Assembly: GCA_022708005.1 (NCBI GenBank)
Contig: JAKIZN010000071.1
Location: forward strand, 1 to 7,579
DNA length: 7,579 nucleotides
Source of the DNA: Bacteroidota bacterium
Lineage (GTDB): Bacteria; Bacteroidota; Ignavibacteria; Kapaibacteriales; UBA2268
Reading direction: 5' to 3'
Positions 1 through 6,252 of this stretch are shown piece by piece. Numbering within the stretch: the first letter of the stretch is position 1; each line of letters opens with the position of its first letter. Under the pieces are notes generated by a model that saw nothing but the letters and a program-made list of their open reading frames with translations, made no database searches and had not been told where the DNA came from. A program made the translations under genes and the position numbers.

Positions 1-2601
1 CCGACCCCTTATCTTGCTCGAATACAAGGCAAAAACGAAACTAAATATTACAAAGACGAAACTGTGTATTTATGCTTAGGCGATACGCTCACTCTAAACG
101 GTATGGCTGGAATTATAGGGACTGATGTAAAAATTACATGGTATAAAGATGGGAGCATTTGGAAGCAAAATTCAAATATAGTGAAAATCACCGAAAGTGG
201 CGAGTATTACTTTATCGCATCGAATAAAAGCGATTGCCAAGCGCAATCTTATAAAATCGCGGCTGTATTTAGGGAATACAACTACAAGATAGAGCCTACT
301 TTGCTTACTTTTGCCGTTGATGAATCTGACGCTTATTTAGATAAAACGCTGACTATAACAAACAATGCCGATTCGGAATTGCTGATAACAAGCGATATGC
401 TTATTATTCCAACAGGTGCGGGATATTCCATTGTTGACCCTGCAACTTTCCCAATAGTGGTAGCCGCTAAGTCTCAACGAGTAATAACTATGCGATTTAC
501 TCCGCCGGGCACAGAACTTTATAGAGGGCGATTTATCATAAGAACTCCCTGCGGCAGCAAGTTTGCGGATTTAATGGGATATAGAGACCTTGGCAAGCCG
601 ACGCTATCGGCAGGCAATCCGGATATTTTTCTCGGCTCGTATTTGCATTGCCAATTGCCAGCAAAGATTGATTCCACATTGCTTATTACGGCTATGGGCA
701 ATGAAAAAATTATACTTGGCACGCCTATTAATCAAAATGAAACCGATTTTAGCTTAAAAGTCGCGTCGCTGCCTGCTTCGCTCAATCCTTTTGAGTCGTT
801 TAGTGTAACGGTTGAGTTGCTCAATCGAAGCATAGGATTGCACACCACATCGATTTTGGTGCCATACTTGCCTTCGATTAGTGGCACCGAGTACGACACG
901 CTGCGTTTATCCATAAGCGCCAATATTTACGAGCCAACCATCTCTACTTTGGAAGTTTATGATTCGGGATCTATAACTAGTTGCGAGCCAACTGTTTCAT
1001 TCCAATTGCCTGTTACTAATACTTCTGAAACAGAAATAGTGCTTTCCGAGCAGTTCAATGATTCGCGGCTGCAAATTAGCAATCTCCCGATTGCTCTATT
1101 GCCGGGCGAAACAGCGGAGCTGAGCGTTTCGCTAAATATGACTGCACAAGACGAAGATTTTACGGCGGAACTTCCATTTGAGCCTTGCGACTCGCATAAG
1201 TCCATTCGCTTTATTGCTCATTACGAAGGTATGATATTTAATTTGTCGGACAATTCGGCAGATTTTGGCATTATGTACACTTGTCAAAATGAGAAGAAAA
1301 AGGAGCTAACGCTATCGATAAGCAATTATCAGACAAGTGCCAAAGTAAGCTCTATATTTATATCTGACGCGGGAGATTATAGCATCGAAGGGCTCGAAGT
1401 GGGCAAGCAGCTAAGTGCCACAAATCAATTTACAATCAACATTATAAATAACGAGATTAAGGATTATAGCGGGCAAATTGAAATTACATTTGAGCCTTGC
1501 GACAATAAATTGATAATCCCAATTAGCGGAGCCATCGAAGAACTTGTGTATGAATTTTCTGGACTTCCTCAAAGTACGCTTGACTTCGGAGTGGTGAGCG
1601 TCGGAGCAACGGAGACAAGGAGTTTTACATTTATAAACAACTCAAAAGAGCCGATTGTCATAGCATACCCAAGCGATGTTGCTGCTCCATTCAGTTTAGT
1701 CGCTCCTGCGAGCTTCCCGCTGACTGTTCCGTCGGCAGGCACAGTCGAGTTTACGTATTCGTTTTCACCGACGGATTATGACTTAAATATGTCGTTAGAT
1801 GTTTCCTTGAACATTATTTCGCCTTGCAACATAGAAAATATAGTTAAACTGACAGCCGCAAGCGAAAGGCATCAGTTGAGTATTTTAGGCAGATTGGAAC
1901 TGCCAGCTTTGAGAATCCTCGGCAGACTCGGCGAAACAGTAAAAGTCCCCATTAGCTTGATTAGTAAAAGTGCGGATTCAATCAAACACAGCGAAATGTC
2001 TAAAATTAGCTTTGATTTGAACTACAACTCGAAGTTGCTATATCCTAAATCTGTGGTAGCCAAAGGGAAGATGGTGGGCAATGTTAAGTCGATGACCATA
2101 ACGGAAAACTCGTATGGCAAGGCAACTGTTTCTATTGAGCCGCAAGATATAGCGTTATTCGACGATGGCGACTTTATCGAGATAGATTTCCTTGTGCTGC
2201 TTGGCGATGCTCTAAAAACCAATATTTCTATTAGCGATATATCTATCGAGAGTCTTAATAGCGTAACTCTTGAATCGACAGTAGCAGAATTTGAAGTTAC
2301 CGGAGAGTGCGCCCCCGCAAGCAGATTGCTTCAAATGGGAAGTATGGCTGGGCTTGCTGCGGTGGGCAATCGGTCAAACGGCACATACAATATTGAGGTC
2401 AGCCATATCGTCGATAGCGAGCTAAATCTTTTGGTTTATGACGCATTGGGGAACAAAGTGGCAGAGCTATTTGACGGCTTTAAAAAGTCGGGCAACTACT
2501 TGTTTCATCTTGATACTTCTAACTTTGCAAGTGGTGTTTATATCATAAATATGACTTTCGAGGGTGGCTCTGCAACCGAAAAAATTATAATAGGCAGATA
2601 A
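1..2601 (+). CDS. Large secreted ASH/Ig-like repeat protein with T9SS C-terminal sorting domain (5' truncated)
   Basis: The frame is open from base 1 to a TAA at 2599-2601, giving 866 visible residues; the first possible start, GTG at 64, falls inside a domain, so the true start lies upstream. In visible-residue numbers: an Ig-like domain at about 20-90 (ITWYKDG, SGEYYF, Cys25 and Cys79 a plausible disulfide); about five beta-sandwich repeats of roughly 100 residues at 95-625, resembling ASH/choice-of-anchor D domains (for example LDFGVVSVGATETRSFTF near 526); a cohesin-like domain at about 635-765 (VKVPISL, ISFDLNYNSKLLYP); and a C-terminal T9SS type A sorting domain at about 795-866 (LLVYDALGNKVAELFDG, SGNYLFHLD, SGVYIINM, ending KIIIGR). 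In known families this tail directs export through type IX secretion and attachment to, or release from, the cell surface. Specific binding partners cannot be read from the sequence; adhesion or scaffolding is inference. The glycosyltransferase gene follows after 5 bases. Confidence 0.88.
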   Translation, partial: PTPYLARIQGKNETKYYKDETVYLCLGDTLTLNGMAGIIGTDVKITWYKDGSIWKQNSNIVKITESGEYYFIASNKSDCQAQSYKIAAVFREYNYKIEPTLLTFAVDESDAYLDKTLTITNNADSELLITSDMLIIPTGAGYSIVDPATFPIVVAAKSQRVITMRFTPPGTELYRGRFIIRTPCGSKFADLMGYRDLGKPTLSAGNPDIFLGSYLHCQLPAKIDSTLLITAMGNEKIILGTPINQNETDFSLKVASLPASLNPFESFSVTVELLNRSIGLHTTSILVPYLPSISGTEYDTLRLSISANIYEPTISTLEVYDSGSITSCEPTVSFQLPVTNTSETEIVLSEQFNDSRLQISNLPIALLPGETAELSVSLNMTAQDEDFTAELPFEPCDSHKSIRFIAHYEGMIFNLSDNSADFGIMYTCQNEKKKELTLSISNYQTSAKVSSIFISDAGDYSIEGLEVGKQLSATNQFTINIINNEIKDYSGQIEITFEPCDNKLIIPISGAIEELVYEFSGLPQSTLDFGVVSVGATETRSFTFINNSKEPIVIAYPSDVAAPFSLVAPASFPLTVPSAGTVEFTYSFSPTDYDLNMSLDVSLNIISPCNIENIVKLTAASERHQLSILGRLELPALRILGRLGETVKVPISLISKSADSIKHSEMSKISFDLNYNSKLLYPKSVVAKGKMVGNVKSMTITENSYGKATVSIEPQDIALFDDGDFIEIDFLVLLGDALKTNISISDISIESLNSVTLESTVAEFEVTGECAPASRLLQMGSMAGLAAVGNRSNGTYNIEVSHIVDSELNLLVYDALGNKVAELFDGFKKSGNYLFHLDTSNFASGVYIINMTFEGGSATEKIIIGR

Positions 2602-2606
2602 ATGGT

Positions 2607-3458
2607 ATGCTAACGACCGCAATAATTACTGTGAGAAACCGCTCAGAGTATTTAAATAAATGCTTGATTAACCTTGCAGCACAATCTTCGATTGTGGAAG
2701 AGGTGGTTATTGCCGATGATGGTTCGGAAGAAAATATACAAGCTTTATTGGTAGCTATGAAGGACAAACTGCCATTTGCAATAAAATATGTAAGACAGGA
2801 ATTTAGTGGATTTAGAGTTGCAAGAAGTAGAAATAATGCGGTGCTTTGTGCCGACGGTGAATTGCTAATCTTTTATGACTCTGATATAATTGCAACAAAA
2901 AATTACATTAAAATGTTCCAAGATAGTATAAAAAAAAGATTGTTTTTGACTTCATATCCTATCAGACTAAGCGCTGAGCAAACTGAGAAACTCACGATAA
3001 GTGATATAGAGCAATTTAATTTCGATACTGTTACTGCTAAACAGAAAAATAAAATCAGGAGGCAATTCATCGTCGATAGGTATTATAACGTCTTAAATTT
3101 TATCAAGCCTACATCAAAGAAAAAGCAACCAAAACTGCGAGGAGGCGTTTGTGCTTTGTTTAAAGAGGATTTCTTTGCTATAAATGGCTATGACGAGAAG
3201 TTTATAGGTTGGGGCAATGAAGATGATAATCTTGGCAAACGGCTTTATCGTTTAGGTTTGAACGGCTACAACCCAAGTTTTAACGAATATCCACTGCATC
3301 TTTATCACGAACCATTCAATGTAAATGGTTTTCGTGCGAATAAGGAATATGTTCGTTCACTTGCCTCTTTGATGAGGAGCGGGGAGTATCGCTGCGAGTT
3401 CGGGATCGATAATAGATTTCAAGATGACCCAATAAACTACGATGAAATAAAAAAGTAA
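2607..3458 (+). CDS. Family 2 glycosyltransferase with galactosyltransferase-type C-terminal motif
   Basis: A complete 283-residue GT-A fold transferase. The N-terminus enters the first beta strand at once (TAIITVRNRSEYL), which supports the ATG at 2607. Further motifs are ADDGS (36-40) for the nucleotide, FSGFRVARSRNNA (66-78), the metal-binding YDSD (90-93), RGGVCALFKEDFFAINGYDE (178-197) and GWGNEDDNLGKRLYRLG (201-217), the WGxED signature of the glyco_transf_7C region that carries the likely catalytic acid. HLYHEP (231-236) is probably a further metal or substrate site. There is no signal peptide or membrane segment, so it should act in the cytoplasm or at the inner membrane face, adding a sugar from a nucleotide-sugar donor to a surface glycan or glycoprotein. 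Donor and acceptor are not predictable. A lysine-rich stretch at 145-177 separates the two halves. It starts 5 bases after the T9SS gene, suggesting co-transcription; only a weak AGGCAG at 2592-2597 could serve as ribosome binding site. A nearby ATG at 2602 is out of frame and stops after three codons. Confidence 0.88.
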   Translation: MLTTAIITVRNRSEYLNKCLINLAAQSSIVEEVVIADDGSEENIQALLVAMKDKLPFAIKYVRQEFSGFRVARSRNNAVLCADGELLIFYDSDIIATKNYIKMFQDSIKKRLFLTSYPIRLSAEQTEKLTISDIEQFNFDTVTAKQKNKIRRQFIVDRYYNVLNFIKPTSKKKQPKLRGGVCALFKEDFFAINGYDEKFIGWGNEDDNLGKRLYRLGLNGYNPSFNEYPLHLYHEPFNVNGFRANKEYVRSLASLMRSGEYRCEFGIDNRFQDDPINYDEIKK

Positions 3459-3564
3459 GCCAATTTATCCCAAATAATGCAATAGAAGACTTTTCCATTG
3501 TCTACTCGTTGTTCCCCAGATGGGGCTGTCTCATAAGGTGTTTTATTTGTGATATTGTATTTTT

Positions 3565-3592
3565 GTAGAGACGCAAAATGTTGCGTCTCTAC
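3565..3592. repeat. Perfect 12-bp-arm inverted repeat (GTAGAGACGCAA family)
   Basis: The arms GTAGAGACGCAA (3565-3576) and TTGCGTCTCTAC (3581-3592) are exactly complementary around an AATG loop. Neither strand has a U-run after the stem (GGTTGTGT on plus, AAAAATAC on minus), so it is not a standard terminator. GTAGAGACG palindromes are, from memory, dispersed intergenic repeats in several bacterial phyla; I could not check this. A REP- or MITE-like repeat is the best guess. Confidence 0.7.
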
Positions 3593-3607
3593 GGTTGTGT
3601 AAGATTA

Positions 3608-3639
3608 TTTAGACAAGGGGGCATGCCCCATTGTCTAAA
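3608..3639. repeat. 32-base near-perfect palindrome with GGGGCATGCCCC core
   Basis: TTTAGACAA (3608-3616) pairs with TTGTCTAAA (3631-3639). The core GGGGCATGCCCC (3618-3629) is self-complementary, and only the symmetric pair G3617/A3630 is mismatched. Such a dyad can extrude as a cruciform, bind a dimeric protein or be a dispersed repeat. It lacks a following U-run on either strand, which argues against a simple intrinsic terminator. Confidence 0.7.
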
Positions 3640-3691
3640 GACATAGTCAGGCAGAGTTTATAATGAATAATTTAGGTTGAATATAATTTTG

Positions 3692-3718
3692 TTAATCCTT
3701 TAATCTTGAAAATCCTGA
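3692..3718 (+). repeat. Degenerate 9-bp tandem repeat (three units)
   Basis: Three successive units, TTAATCCTT, TAATCTTGA and AAATCCTGA, share an AATCyT core at a 9-base period, with a decayed fourth possible (TTCTAACTG). The function is unknown. Similar AATCCTG arrays are familiar from intergenic regions of Bacteroidota-like genomes, but that is memory, not a search result. Confidence 0.45.
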
Positions 3719-3728
3719 TTCTAACTGT

Positions 3729-3767
3729 AAAAATAGATGTCCTACACCTCGAAGATGTAGGACATCT
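3729..3767 (-). terminator. Putative intrinsic terminator of tex
   Basis: Read on the minus strand, AGATGTCCTACA pairs perfectly with TGTAGGACATCT (arms 3767-3756 and 3746-3735). Within the loop TCTTCGAGG, a U-G wobble, a C-G and a U-A extend the stem to about 15 pairs around a UCG triloop. After one A comes a run of five U (3733-3729). It starts 62 bases after the tex stop codon. On the plus strand the wobble becomes an A/C mismatch and no U-run follows, so it fits tex transcripts better. The stem is only moderately GC-rich, and it may instead be a copy of a dispersed repeat. Confidence 0.55.
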
Positions 3768-3826
3768 GGAGAACAGCGGATGCTCTCGTCTATTATCTTG
3801 TGATACAGCCTCCGTTGCTCTACTCC
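3768..3826 (-). repeat. Imperfect stem-loop in the tex 3' untranslated region
   Basis: On the minus strand GGAG, A, AGC and GGA from GGAGTAGAGCAACGGA (3826-3811) can pair in order with UCC, GCU, U and CUCC from TCCGCTGTTCTCC (3780-3768), with two internal mismatches and an AAC bulge, around a loop of about 30 bases. It begins four bases after the tex stop codon and abuts the terminator-like hairpin, so the two may form one structured element of about 92 bases (3735-3826). Confidence 0.4.
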
Positions 3827-3829
3827 AAA

Positions 3830-6034
3830 TTACGAAAATTTGCCCATTAAGTCCTGTATCGAATATTTTACGTTTTTCCCGGCTTTTGCCTTCTGCATAG
3901 GCTTTGAACTTTCTTTTGCTTGCTTTATGGATAAACTGATTCTCTTCAGCTTTTCATTGATTTCTAAAACTTTTACGCTAACAACTTGACCGACTTTCAA
4001 GACTTCGGAAATATGCACAAGCCCATCTTGGTGAACCCCAATATCGACAAAAGCACCGAAATTAGTGATATTTGTTACTACGCCTTCAAGCACCATGCCC
4101 TGCCTAAGATCTTTAATTTCATTTACTCCTTCTGCAAAATTTGCATACTTAAATTCATCTCTTGGGTCGCGACCCGGCTTTTCAAGTTCTGCAATTATGT
4201 CGAGCAGAGTAGGCTCGCCAATTTTGTCATTGATGTATTTTTTAAGCTCTAATTTCTTCAATGCTGATGTTTGATTTGTCATTTCTTCAAGCGAAAGATT
4301 TAAGTCGAGCGAGAACTGCTTTACTATCGAATAGCTTTCAGGATGCACGGCGGTATTGTCCAAAATATTGCTGCCCTTACGTATTCTTAAAAAGCCCGCT
4401 GCTTGCTCAAATGTTTTATCCCCAAATTTCGGCACTTTCAGCAAGTCATTTCTATCTTTGAAAGCACCGTTTTTATTTCGCCACTCGACTATATTTTCCG
4501 CTACTTTCGGGGTAATGCCCGATACGTAAGTCAGCAATTCTTTTGATGCCAAATTAAGATCTACTCCAACGTAATTAACGCAACTTGATACCGTTTCCTC
4601 AAGTTTCTTTTTGAGCAGCTTTTGGTCTACGTCGTGCTGATATTGCCCTACACCGATTGACTTTGGATCTATCTTGACAAGCTCAGCGAGCGGGTCTTGC
4701 AATCGGCGAGCTATGCTGATAGCGCCTCTGACAGTTAAATCTAAATCAGGGAACTCTTCGCCAGCTAACTTGCTCGCCGAATAAACCGACGCTCCTGCTT
4801 CGTTTACTACTACGACATTTGGCTTGTTTTCTAAATCTTTAATAATTTCACGAACAAAAGTTTCCGTTTCTCTGCCAGCAGTGCCGTTTCCGATAGCGAT
4901 GAGCTGCGATGAATATTTGCTGATAGTTCGCAGTAAGTAATCGCTTGCCTCTTTTTTCTCGTAAATCGAATTGAACGGGAATATTGCTTTATATTCAATA
5001 AATTTACCCGTTTCGTCAAGCACGGCGACCTTGCAGCCAGTTCTAAATCCTGGGTCAATGCCAATAATGCTCTTTTGCCCAGCGGGAGCAGCAAGCAATA
5101 TCTGCCTTAAATTGCTTTCAAAAACTCTTATGGATTCTTCGTCTGCATATATTTTTTTGATTAATCGCACTTCACCAATAAGAGAATTTTTCATCAAGCG
5201 GTTGAATGCATCTTTGGTTGTAGATTTTAAAAATGATGCAACATTATCTAAATTTGAAAAAATATATTTATTGGCTAAATAGCTCAGCACTTCGCTTTCG
5301 TCAAATTCAATATCAAAAGTGAGCACGCCTTCTGCTTCGCCACGTCTCAAAGCCAGCAAGGCATGTGGCGAAATATCCTTTACTGGAATTTTAAAGTCCC
5401 TATAAGTCTCAAATTTAGTAGTGCCATCTTCAAATTCATCTTTGATTTTCGATGTAAAATTTCCTTGAGAAAGGAAGAAATCTCTAATCCAACTGCGGAA
5501 CTCGGCAACTTCCGCAATTTCTTCGGCGATAATATCATTTGCTCCAGCCAGAGCATCTTTAACTGTGGCTACTCCTTTTTCTTCTGAAATGAATTGAGCG
5601 GCTGCGGCTTCCAAATCAATCGGCGAAGAGTGCGGTGCGTTTTTCTCTTTAAGCATCATTGCCAAAGGCTCTAATCCTTTTTCTTTTGCTTGTGTAGCGC
5701 GAGCTCGCTTTTTAGGCTTATAAGGAAGATACAAATCTTCTAATTCATTTTTAATCAAACATTGCTCGATTTTTTCTTTTAGCTCATCGGTCAGCTTCCC
5801 TTGCTCTTCAATCGACGAAAGGATTGTTTTCTTTCTATCTTCGAGTTCGACAAGGTAATCAAATCTATCGAACATATCTCGTAGCACAACTTCATCGAGA
5901 TTCCCTGTTCTTTCTTTGCGGTAGCGAGCTATGAAAGGAATTGTTGCACCTTCTTCTCGCAATTGAAAAGTATTATCGAGCTGCCAAATTTCTACATTAA
6001 ACTCTTGCGCTATAATTTTTTTTATGTCTAACAT
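3830..6034 (-). CDS. tex: Tex, S1-domain transcription accessory / RNA-binding protein
   Basis: A complete 734-residue protein with the full Tex order. Tex_N helical region at 1-190 (EEGATIPFIARYRKERTG at 27-44; LPYKPKKRARA at 103-113). YqgF-like RNase H fold at about 320-445 (GIDPGFRTG at 325-333, IGNGTAGRETE at 381-391, NEAGASVYSAS at 411-421). Linker DPLAELVKIDPKSIGVGQYQHDV (447-469). Helix-hairpin-helix region at about 480-560 (LLTYVSGITPKVAENIVEWR). S1 RNA-binding domain at about 644-704 (GMVLEGVVTNITNFGAFVDIG). Known Tex proteins are cytoplasmic, bind nucleic acid and influence transcription or gene expression; the exact role here is not predictable. It is somewhat shorter than the roughly 770-residue E. 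coli homologue. Oddly, the S1 domain passes from HISE directly to VLKVGQ, without about 11 residues normally present there. The ATG at 6034 matches the usual Tex N-terminus, with no clear Shine-Dalgarno sequence. It appears monocistronic, convergent with the glycosyltransferase and divergent from the next gene. Confidence 0.96.
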   Translation of the reverse strand: MLDIKKIIAQEFNVEIWQLDNTFQLREEGATIPFIARYRKERTGNLDEVVLRDMFDRFDYLVELEDRKKTILSSIEEQGKLTDELKEKIEQCLIKNELEDLYLPYKPKKRARATQAKEKGLEPLAMMLKEKNAPHSSPIDLEAAAAQFISEEKGVATVKDALAGANDIIAEEIAEVAEFRSWIRDFFLSQGNFTSKIKDEFEDGTTKFETYRDFKIPVKDISPHALLALRRGEAEGVLTFDIEFDESEVLSYLANKYIFSNLDNVASFLKSTTKDAFNRLMKNSLIGEVRLIKKIYADEESIRVFESNLRQILLAAPAGQKSIIGIDPGFRTGCKVAVLDETGKFIEYKAIFPFNSIYEKKEASDYLLRTISKYSSQLIAIGNGTAGRETETFVREIIKDLENKPNVVVVNEAGASVYSASKLAGEEFPDLDLTVRGAISIARRLQDPLAELVKIDPKSIGVGQYQHDVDQKLLKKKLEETVSSCVNYVGVDLNLASKELLTYVSGITPKVAENIVEWRNKNGAFKDRNDLLKVPKFGDKTFEQAAGFLRIRKGSNILDNTAVHPESYSIVKQFSLDLNLSLEEMTNQTSALKKLELKKYINDKIGEPTLLDIIAELEKPGRDPRDEFKYANFAEGVNEIKDLRQGMVLEGVVTNITNFGAFVDIGVHQDGLVHISEVLKVGQVVSVKVLEINEKLKRISLSIKQAKESSKPMQKAKAGKNVKYSIQDLMGKFS

Positions 6035-6068
6035 TTCAAACTATTCAGTAAATTGAAAAAACGAATTG

Positions 6069-6076
6069 CAAAAATA
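6069..6076 (-). promoter_or_regulatory. Possible tex -7 promoter box
   Basis: On the minus strand this reads TATTTTTG, matching the Bacteroidota TAnnTTTG -7 consensus, 34 bases upstream of the tex ATG. No good TTTG -33 element lies at the expected distance (only TTACA near 6098-6102), and the surroundings are very AT-rich, so a chance match is possible. Confidence 0.3.
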
Positions 6077-6149
6077 GCAAAAAAAATAAAAATTACTTGT
6101 AACTTTTTCTGCTATTCAATTGTCTTAATACTTGATTAAATATAATTTA

Positions 6150-6181
6150 TTGTGTGGTTTTAAAAATAATTTGTAATTTTG
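6150..6181 (+). promoter_or_regulatory. Probable Bacteroidota-type promoter of the exported Asp-box protein gene
   Basis: TTG at 6150-6152 lies 21 bases upstream of TAATTTTG (6174-6181), an exact match to the TAnnTTTG -7 consensus. Transcription would start near 6187, leaving a leader of about 65 bases before the ATG. The region 6035-6252 is the shared divergent control region with tex. The AT-rich background lowers certainty. Confidence 0.45.
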
Positions 6182-6244
6182 CTTTCTAAATTAGATTGTT
6201 TTAAAATAAAGTAATAACGTACTGTTAAATTTTTAACACTTATT

Positions 6245-6248
6245 GGAG
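6245..6248 (+). promoter_or_regulatory. Ribosome binding site (GGAG)
   Basis: GGAG ends 4 bases before the ATG at 6253 and 7 bases before the adjacent ATG at 6256. The second spacing is closer to ideal, so translation may begin at the second Met; the proteins would differ by one residue. Confidence 0.6.
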
Positions 6249-6252
6249 TTAT

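Larger units (their letters stand above)
3459..3829. other. Convergent non-coding junction rich in palindromes
   Basis: This 371-base stretch lies between the stop codons of the glycosyltransferase (+) and tex (-). I find no credible gene in it. In order it contains a CCCC-AGAT-GGGG hairpin (3514-3525) running into an IS-end-like GGGGCTGTCTCATAAG (3522-3537), a 28-base inverted repeat (3565-3592), a 32-base near-palindrome (3608-3639), AT-rich sequence (3645-3690), a degenerate 9-bp tandem repeat (3692-3718), a stem-loop with a U-run on the minus strand (3729-3767) and an imperfect stem (3768-3826) ending four bases before the tex stop codon. The first 50 bases or so after the glycosyltransferase show no structure and no clear intrinsic terminator for that operon. 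The density of different dyads suggests accumulated dispersed repeats or a decayed mobile element, but that is inference. Confidence 0.75.

Noticed and set aside
64..66. GTG as the real start of the first protein
   Set aside because: The frame is open upstream to base 1, there is no signal peptide after it, and it falls within an Ig-like domain, so the gene begins before the window.
3514..3525. CCCC-AGAT-GGGG hairpin as terminator of the glycosyltransferase operon
   Set aside because: The stem is only 4 bp and no U-run follows directly; the nearest T-rich stretch is about 15 bases further on.
3684..3691. TAATTTTG, a match to the Bacteroidota -7 promoter box on the plus strand
   Set aside because: There is no TTTG at the -33 distance and no gene downstream on that strand; AT-rich sequence makes such matches by chance.
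3565..3767. CRISPR array
   Set aside because: The dyads differ in sequence and spacing; there is no repeated unit with regular spacers and no cas gene.
3706..3900. A 64-residue open frame on the plus strand
   Set aside because: It runs through the terminator-like hairpin and into the antisense of tex, has no ribosome binding site and encodes a low-complexity product with no recognisable family.
4971..5282. A 103-residue open frame on the plus strand inside tex
   Set aside because: It lies entirely antisense to well-conserved Tex coding sequence and has no family features.
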